In this document: in pieces, positions 1 to 5,417 of the stretch
Numbering within the stretch: the first letter of the stretch is position 1
Layout of the letters: each line of letters begins with the position of its first letter
NCBI GenBank assembly: GCA_050697155.1
Contig: JBOGZD010000150.1
Location: 1-5,417 of the forward strand
From: JBOGZD01 sp050697155
GTDB taxonomy: Bacteria > Actinomycetota > Thermoleophilia > Solirubrobacterales > 70-9
Direction of reading: 5' to 3'
Length of the DNA stretch: 5,417 nt
Notes under the pieces: generated by a model
Databases searched by the model: none
Told to the model about the DNA's origin: nothing
The model's input: only the letters and a program-made list of their open reading frames with translations
Made by a program: the position numbers and the translations under genes

Positions 1-1481
<1,481 letters not shown>

Positions 1482-1485
<4 letters not shown>

Positions 1486-2324
1486 CGAGAGCTAACCCTG
1501 CCGAGCGAGTCTAGAGCGCGGAGCAGCGGAACGCGGTCGATCGTCTCCGAGATCGATCGGAACTCCCCGTAGACGGTCAGCGCGGCGACCACGCCGAGCG
1601 CGACCAGCCGGCCGTCGTCGCCGAGCGAGACCAGCAAGGCGACTCCCGCCGTCGCCCCGATCAGGTTCGAGCCGGCGTCGCCGAGCATCGCCCGCTCGCG
1701 CAGCGTGTATGGCGCCAGGACCAGCACCGGCCCGATGAACAGCCCGAGCAGCTCCAGCGGCTCGACCGTCCAAGCGCCGATGCAGAGCCCGGCGAGCAGC
1801 AGGCAGAAGGCCTTCTCCACCCGGCCCGGGCGCAGGTCGAGCAGGTTGAAGAGGTTGGTCGCGAGCAGCAGCAGGGCGAGGTCGGCGACGTACTCGAGCC
1901 CCTCGCGCCCACGGCCCGAGACGGCGTAGGCCGCCAGCGCCAGCGCCCCCGCCGCCTTGATCGCCCCGGTCGAGAAGCGCCCAGCGAGCACCGCGGTCGC
2001 GTGCCCGCGCCAGCCGCGCGCGGTGTCCGCGACCGCGCCGCGCCCGAGCGCGTCGTCGAGCAGGCCAAGCAGCGCCACCCCGAGCACGTAGACGATCCAG
2101 CGACGCAGCTCGGGATCGAGCAGGTCGAGGTCGGCGCGGTCGTCGAGCACGGCGAGCGGCGCGAGCGCGAGCAGCGAGCAGGCGACCAGCACCGCGCCGG
2201 CCGGAAACGTGACCCGCAAGCCGCGATAGTTCTCGCGCACCAGCCCCGAACGGGCCATGTCGCGAAGCCACGGCCCGGCCGCCAGCGCCGCCAGCGCGGC
2301 GGAGAGGAACAGGGCTGAGAGCAT
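1482..2324 (-). CDS. MraY/WecA-like (GT4-type) polyprenyl-phosphate sugar-1-phosphate transferase family membrane protein
   Basis: This 280-residue, strongly hydrophobic protein has about eight or nine predicted membrane segments (near 1-17, 40-60, 76-90, 122-136, 146-162, 172-187, 190-206, 222-235, 240-254). Family members transfer a sugar-phosphate from a UDP-sugar to undecaprenyl or decaprenyl phosphate at the inner face of the membrane. Visible family marks are NYRG (32-35), an Asp pair in GLLDDALG (D90, D91), NLFNLLDLRPGR (157-168, D163) and LGDAGSN (214-220, D216). It is shorter than MraY or WecA (about 320-360). The canonical NxxNxxDGxDG is altered to DLRPG. The His-rich cytoplasmic loop of WecA/TagO (HxHH type) is absent, and the chain ends in a short polar tail (about 255-280). 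Substrate and activity are therefore unknown; it is probably not the housekeeping MraY, which normally sits in the division/cell-wall cluster. Its ATG overlaps the steB stop by one base (TGATG), and its own stop overlaps the pyrG start. Confidence 0.85.
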
Positions 2325-2326
2325 CA
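2322..2326 (-). promoter_or_regulatory. steB-transferase stop/start overlap TGATG (translational coupling)
   Basis: This is the same one-base overlap as at the steA-steB junction. No Shine-Dalgarno-like purine run is seen in the 20 bases upstream of the ATG, so synthesis of the membrane transferase probably relies on reinitiation after steB. Confidence 0.7.
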
Positions 2327-3226
2327 GCCGCGGACGCTCAAGCCGGCGCAGCCGGAGGTCGCGAGCAGGTCCGGCAGCAGGCCGTCGGCCGACTCCTTGG
2401 TGCCGAAGTTGCCCTCGGCGCCGCAGAGCGCGTAGACCAGCGCGACCCGGCCGGAGAGCTCCTCGATGTTGTCGACGGTCGGGACGTCGCGCTGGACGAA
2501 GAACGGCACCGACGACTCCTCCGCATCCGAGCGCTCCACGCCGACCAGGTTGGGCCCGGTCGTCCCGCGGCGCAGGCCGGCATGAAGCCCGTCGACGAGG
2601 CCCTGCTCGAGCCGGTCCGTGTTCGCGGCGTCGCGGCCCTCGAGGCCGGCCGGGCGGCCCTGGACCACGACCACCGCGTCGACCCCACGCGGGTCGCCGC
2701 TGTAGCGGGAGAACAGCACTGCGCGCAGATCGTCGAAGCGCGATCCGCCCTCGACCAGCAGCCGCCCCGCGCGATGCGACGCGGCCTCCAGCGCCTCGGC
2801 GCGCGAGAGGCCCACCGCGCCCGTCCCCGCCGCCTCGACGAGCGCTTCGCCGTCGGGCGGCTCGCGGATCACCGCAACCTCGGCCAGGGACGCCCCGGTG
2901 CCCTGCAGGGCCTCGCGGACGTCCGTGGTCAGCTCGTCGCCGAGGCTCCCGAGGGCGATCAGGCCGACGTCGGCGCCGAGCAGTCGACCGGCGACCAGCG
3001 CCGGATGGGCGAGGCGTCCGAACTCACCCTCCTCCCCTAACTCGGCCTCGAGCGCCTCGACCTCGGCCCGGGACTCCTCGAGGTCGGACTCGAGGCTGGC
3101 CTCGAGGTCCTCGGCGGTGCCCGAGACGACGTCGGAGCCGAGCCCGACTCCGATCAGGATCCCGATCGCCAGGGCGACGAACACGGCCGCGAGCGAGGCC
3201 GCGTGGTACCGGCCCGAATAGCCCAT
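2324..3226 (-). CDS. steB: SteB/MctB family membrane-anchored coiled-coil protein ('copper transporter' family)
   Basis: The 300-residue product begins with a short cytoplasmic stretch (MGYSGRYHAAS), a single membrane helix at about 9-30, and an acidic, heptad-like coiled coil at about 37-67. A mostly alpha/beta extracytoplasmic domain follows to the C-terminus. The RYHAASLAAVFVALAIGI start and the C-terminal block PTVDNIEELSGRVALVYAL (about 249-267), followed by NFGTKESADGLLP, match the family containing mycobacterial MctB (Rv1698) and corynebacterial SteB. MctB has been linked to copper tolerance as an outer-membrane channel; SteB has been linked with SteA to cell separation. I favour the SteB-type role. 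The N-terminus looks like an uncleaved anchor, and I see no copper-binding motif: the only Met is the initiator, and the two Cys (268, 293) are far apart. The ATG overlaps the steA stop (TGATG), implying coupled translation. Length and domain order look normal for the family. Confidence 0.88.
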   Translation of the reverse strand: MGYSGRYHAASLAAVFVALAIGILIGVGLGSDVVSGTAEDLEASLESDLEESRAEVEALEAELGEEGEFGRLAHPALVAGRLLGADVGLIALGSLGDELTTDVREALQGTGASLAEVAVIREPPDGEALVEAAGTGAVGLSRAEALEAASHRAGRLLVEGGSRFDDLRAVLFSRYSGDPRGVDAVVVVQGRPAGLEGRDAANTDRLEQGLVDGLHAGLRRGTTGPNLVGVERSDAEESSVPFFVQRDVPTVDNIEELSGRVALVYALCGAEGNFGTKESADGLLPDLLATSGCAGLSVRG

Positions 3227-3228
3227 CA
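3224..3228 (-). promoter_or_regulatory. steA-steB stop/start overlap TGATG (translational coupling)
   Basis: The last base of the steA TGA stop is the first base of the steB ATG. Terminating ribosomes can reinitiate directly, which usually keeps the two products at matched levels. A GGG about ten bases upstream is the only hint of a ribosome site. Confidence 0.7.
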
Positions 3229-4416
3229 GATGCCCAGCGAGACCTTGATCCTGAGCCAGACCAGGTCGAAGAACTCGGCCAGCGCCGGCGAGCTGAGGAC
3301 GACGATCACCACCAGCAGCAACGAGGCGGCGATGAACAGCCCCAGCTGCCAGCCGCGCACTCCGGGGTTGTAGAGGCGGCTCACGCCCTTTGCGTCGACC
3401 AGGGTCTCGCCGATCCGCAGCCTGGTGAGGAAGGTCGAGGACATCCCGGCGCGGTTCTTGTCCAGGAATTCGGTGAGGTTGAAGTGGGCCCCCACGCTGA
3501 CGATCAGCTCGGCGCCGTTCTCGTGCGCGAGCAGCATCGCGACGTCCTGACTGGTGCCGACCGCCGGCACCACCACGTACGGAAGCCCGAGCCGCTCGAG
3601 GCGCTCGGAGCCGGGCGCCTCGCCGTCGCTGTAGGCGTGCACGATCAGCTCGGCGCCGGATTCGAGAACCGTGTCGGTGGCGGAGTCCATGTCGCCGAGG
3701 ACGACGTCGGGGGAGAACCCCTCCTCCAGGATCGCGTCGGCGCCGCCGTCGACGCCGACCAGGACCGGATCGGTGTCCTCGATGTAGGCGCGCAGCGTCT
3801 GCAGGTCGCGGCGGTAGGTGGTGCCGCGGACCACGATCAGCGCGTGGCGGTCGCGAAACCGGGTGCGCACCGAGGGCAGCTCGACCCGGCCCGCAAGCAG
3901 GTCGCGCTCCTCGCGGATGTGCTCGATCGTGTTCTCGGCAAAGCTCGCCAGCGCCTCGTCGATGCGCTCACGCTGGCGTTCGATCTGCTCGGTGGCCTCG
4001 GTGAGGCCGATCACCCGGCCGGTCGCGAGCGGGCCGTCGTCGGTGCGAAGGCTGCCGCCCTCGACCACCAGCTCGTCGCCGTCGCGAAGCTCCTCGAACA
4101 GCGGGGCCGCGGGGGCGTCGACGAGGCGGACCCCCGCGCGGGCGAGGACCAGCGGGCCCGGGTTCGGATAGCGGTCGGTGGACGAGCGCGAGACGTTGAC
4201 GACCGCCACGCACCCGCTCGCAGCGAGGTCCTCGGCGGCGATCCGGTCGAGGTCGGCGTGGTCGATCACGGCGATGTCCCCCGGGCCGATGCGCTTGACC
4301 AGGTCCTTGGTCCTGCGCCCCAGCCGCGCCCGGCCGCGGATCGGAGGGTCGCTCACGCGCGGGAAATCGATCTCGGGCCCGCGCAGCAGCGCGCGGGCCC
4401 GGCTACGGAGGGCCAT
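3226..4416 (-). CDS. steA: SteA-like protein: thiamine pyrophosphokinase-like domain with C-terminal membrane anchor
   Basis: The 396-residue protein is full length for the SteA family (Rv1697 / Cg1603 type). The N-terminal part (about 28-140) carries the family block RTKDLVKRIGPGDIAVIDH (35-53) and VNVSRSSTDRYPNPGP. A charged helical segment (about 140-175) leads into a thiamine pyrophosphokinase-like fold: GVDGGADAIL (221-230), PDVVLGDMDS (236-245), GTSQDVAMLLA (287-297). One membrane helix lies at about 357-376, followed by a short amphipathic tail. The DGGA and GD.DS motifs resemble the nucleotide site of TPK, but the K-D-x-T-D motif of true TPK is not recognisable, so thiamine phosphorylation is not expected. 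In Corynebacterium SteA acts with SteB in septal peptidoglycan splitting and cell separation. The ATG at 4416 is preceded in frame by the recN stop three codons upstream, so the start cannot lie further 5'. A GTG at codon 21 (4356) is a weaker alternative. No clear Shine-Dalgarno is visible. Confidence 0.9.
   Translation of the reverse strand: MALRSRARALLRGPEIDFPRVSDPPIRGRARLGRRTKDLVKRIGPGDIAVIDHADLDRIAAEDLAASGCVAVVNVSRSSTDRYPNPGPLVLARAGVRLVDAPAAPLFEELRDGDELVVEGGSLRTDDGPLATGRVIGLTEATEQIERQRERIDEALASFAENTIEHIREERDLLAGRVELPSVRTRFRDRHALIVVRGTTYRRDLQTLRAYIEDTDPVLVGVDGGADAILEEGFSPDVVLGDMDSATDTVLESGAELIVHAYSDGEAPGSERLERLGLPYVVVPAVGTSQDVAMLLAHENGAELIVSVGAHFNLTEFLDKNRAGMSSTFLTRLRIGETLVDAKGVSRLYNPGVRGWQLGLFIAASLLLVVIVVLSSPALAEFFDLVWLRIKVSLGI
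4374..4401 (-). repeat. Perfect 11-bp all-G:C inverted repeat (hairpin) in the first codons of steA
   Basis: The arms are CGGGCCCGCGC (4374-4384) and GCGCGGGCCCG (4391-4401), exact reverse complements around a six-base spacer AGCAGC. In the steA mRNA the stem would start about 16 bases after the A of the ATG and span codons 6-15. All eleven pairs are G:C. No U-run follows it on the transcript, so it is not a classical intrinsic terminator. Whether it has a role in translation initiation or is a by-product of Arg/Ala/Gly/Pro codons in GC-rich DNA cannot be told from one sequence. Confidence 0.7.
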
Positions 4417-4425
4417 GTGCGGCGA
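4417..4425 (-). other. recN-steA spacer: nine bases, in frame, no visible ribosome site
   Basis: The only true gap in the window. The TAA stop of recN, three sense codons and the steA ATG are all in the same reading frame. The 3' end of recN just upstream (GAAAGCCGCA) offers no good Shine-Dalgarno match, so steA probably depends on ribosomes terminating on recN or on leaderless-like weak initiation. There is no room for a separate promoter or terminator. Confidence 0.6.
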
Positions 4426-5417
4426 TTATGCGGCTTTCAGAAGCTCCTTCGCATGGCGGCTGGCGGCCCTGTCGCCGCGCTCGCCGCCGAGCATGCGGGC
4501 GATCTCGGCGACCAGCTCCTCGCCGACGACGCGCTCGACCGTCGCCCGGGCCTCACCCTCAACCGTCTGCTTCTCGATCCGGAAGTGGGTCGAGGCGAGC
4601 GAGGCCACCTGAGCCAGGTGGGTGATGCAGATCAGCTGCCGCGCCTCGCCGAGACGGCGCAGCCGCGCCCCGACGGCGCGCGCCGTGTTGCCCCCGACGC
4701 CGGCGTCGATCTCGTCGAAGACCAGCGTCTCGGTGGCCTCCCCCTGTCCGAGCCCGGTCAGCGCGAGCATGATCCGCGACAGCTCACCACCAGAGGCCGC
4801 ATCGCGAAGCGGCGAGACCGGCATCCCGGGGTTGGTGGCGACGCGAAGCTCGACCGTCTCGGCCCCGCCCGGCCCGTAGTCACCCGCGTCCAGCGGCTCG
4901 AGCGCGACCTCGAGCTCGGCGCCGTCCATCGCCAGCTCGGCGAGCTCGGCCGCCACCCTGCTCTCGAGCTCGCCCGCGGCCCGCCGCCTGCCCGCGCTGA
5001 GCTCGGCGGCGAGGCCGGCCCGCTGCCGGGAGGCCTTCGCCAGGCGCAGCTCGAGCTCCTCCGCGACCTCCCCGGCGTTGGCGAGCCGCTCGATCTCGGC
5101 TCGGCAGCGCTCGGCGTGGTCGAGCACCTCCTCGATCGAGCCGCCGTGCTTTCGCTTCAGGCGGTCGAGCGCGCCGAGGCGCTCCTCGACCGCCTCCAGC
5201 CGTCCCGGCTCGAGCTCGATCGTCTCCAGATACTCGCGCGCCGAGCTGGCGAGATCACCGAGCTCGATCGCGAGCGACGCGACGCGGTCGGCGATCGCGT
5301 CGAGCGCCGGGTCGACCCCGCGGGCGGCGTCGAGCTCCGCCTCGGCGCGGGCGAGCAGCATCGCGGCGCCGCCGCCCTCGCGCCCGGACACGCCGGCCCC
5401 GGGCTCCTCGTCGGGAC
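4426..5417 (-). CDS. recN: DNA repair protein RecN, C-terminal part (5' end beyond the right edge)
   Basis: RecN is an SMC-like ATPase that acts early in double-strand break repair. The reading frame is open to the right edge, giving 329 complete codons; the GTG at 5391 is internal and not the start. RecN is usually 550-590 residues, so about 220-260 residues, including the Walker A motif, lie outside. The visible part starts in the central coiled-coil region, with the typical LDRLKRKHGGSIEEVLDHAE block (encoded near 5120-5180). It then enters the C-terminal ATPase half: ABC signature SGGELSR (4774-4794), Walker B and D-loop LVFDEIDAGVGG (4690-4725), and the switch/H-loop ITHLAQV (4606-4626). 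The last reads THLAQV where most RecN have THLPQV. The C-terminal EIARMLGGERGD...HAKELL is typical. The gene ends at TAA (4426-4428), nine bases before steA, with no terminator between, so it is probably co-transcribed with steA. Confidence 0.97.
   Translation of the reverse strand, partial: PDEEPGAGVSGREGGGAAMLLARAEAELDAARGVDPALDAIADRVASLAIELGDLASSAREYLETIELEPGRLEAVEERLGALDRLKRKHGGSIEEVLDHAERCRAEIERLANAGEVAEELELRLAKASRQRAGLAAELSAGRRRAAGELESRVAAELAELAMDGAELEVALEPLDAGDYGPGGAETVELRVATNPGMPVSPLRDAASGGELSRIMLALTGLGQGEATETLVFDEIDAGVGGNTARAVGARLRRLGEARQLICITHLAQVASLASTHFRIEKQTVEGEARATVERVVGEELVAEIARMLGGERGDRAASRHAKELLKAA

Noticed and set aside
1536..1562. Cluster of CGATCG/GATCGATC palindromes near the end of the transferase gene.
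   Set aside because: The copies do not form a good extended stem. They encode part of the normal C-terminal sequence (SISETIDRV), and CGATCG is common throughout this GC-rich window.
2582..3040. Plus-strand open frame of 152 codons opposite steB.
   Set aside because: It is a shadow of steB: no domain, no ribosome site, and the minus-strand product matches a known family along its length.
4374..4401. The G:C hairpin as a rho-independent terminator after recN.
   Set aside because: It lies inside the steA coding sequence and is not followed by a U-run on the transcript.
3226..4416. Calling this gene thiN/thiamine pyrophosphokinase.
   Set aside because: The TPK-like motifs are only partial, the protein has an extra N-terminal domain and a membrane helix, and the neighbours (steB, recN, pyrG) match the SteA context.
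5389..5391. GTG at 5391 as the start of the right-hand gene.
   Set aside because: The frame continues open to the right edge, and the product begins in the middle of RecN, lacking the N-terminal ATPase half. It is an internal Val codon of a gene cut by the window edge.

Overview
The window is a tightly packed, very GC-rich piece of a bacterial chromosome (roughly 70% G+C by eye, not counted). All genes lie on the minus strand, so transcription runs from the right edge to the left edge. In that order they are recN (5' end off the right edge), steA (a thiamine-pyrophosphokinase-like protein with a C-terminal membrane anchor), steB/mctB (an N-terminally anchored coiled-coil protein), a polytopic membrane enzyme of the MraY/WecA-like phosphoglycosyl transferase family, and pyrG (CTP synthase, 3' end off the left edge). 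The first three genes and pyrG in this order are a known actinobacterial neighbourhood, as in mycobacteria and corynebacteria. With the high GC and the extra transferase gene, this suggests an actinobacterium, possibly a deep-branching high-GC lineage such as Thermoleophilia; that last step is inference.

Layout: recN occupies 4426 to the right edge. After 9 bases comes steA (3226-4416), then steB (2324-3226), the transferase (1482-2324) and pyrG (left edge to 1485). The last three junctions are stop/start overlaps (TGATG, TGATG, ATGA), so steA to pyrG reads as one translationally coupled unit, with recN immediately upstream. No intergenic stretch is longer than 9 bases. I see no promoter, terminator, RNA gene, mobile element, CRISPR array or direct repeat family. 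The only strong non-coding structure is a perfect 11-bp all-G:C inverted repeat inside the first codons of steA.

How the genes may work together: RecN (DNA break repair) and PyrG (CTP supply) are housekeeping genes. SteA, SteB and the transferase look like a membrane-associated envelope module. SteA and SteB act in septal cell separation in Corynebacterium. The transferase belongs to a superfamily that puts a sugar-phosphate on a polyprenyl lipid, but its key motifs are non-canonical. Its co-translation with SteA/SteB makes it a candidate partner in envelope or septum biology, and it is the least characterised element here. Nothing in the window amounts to a clearly new system.
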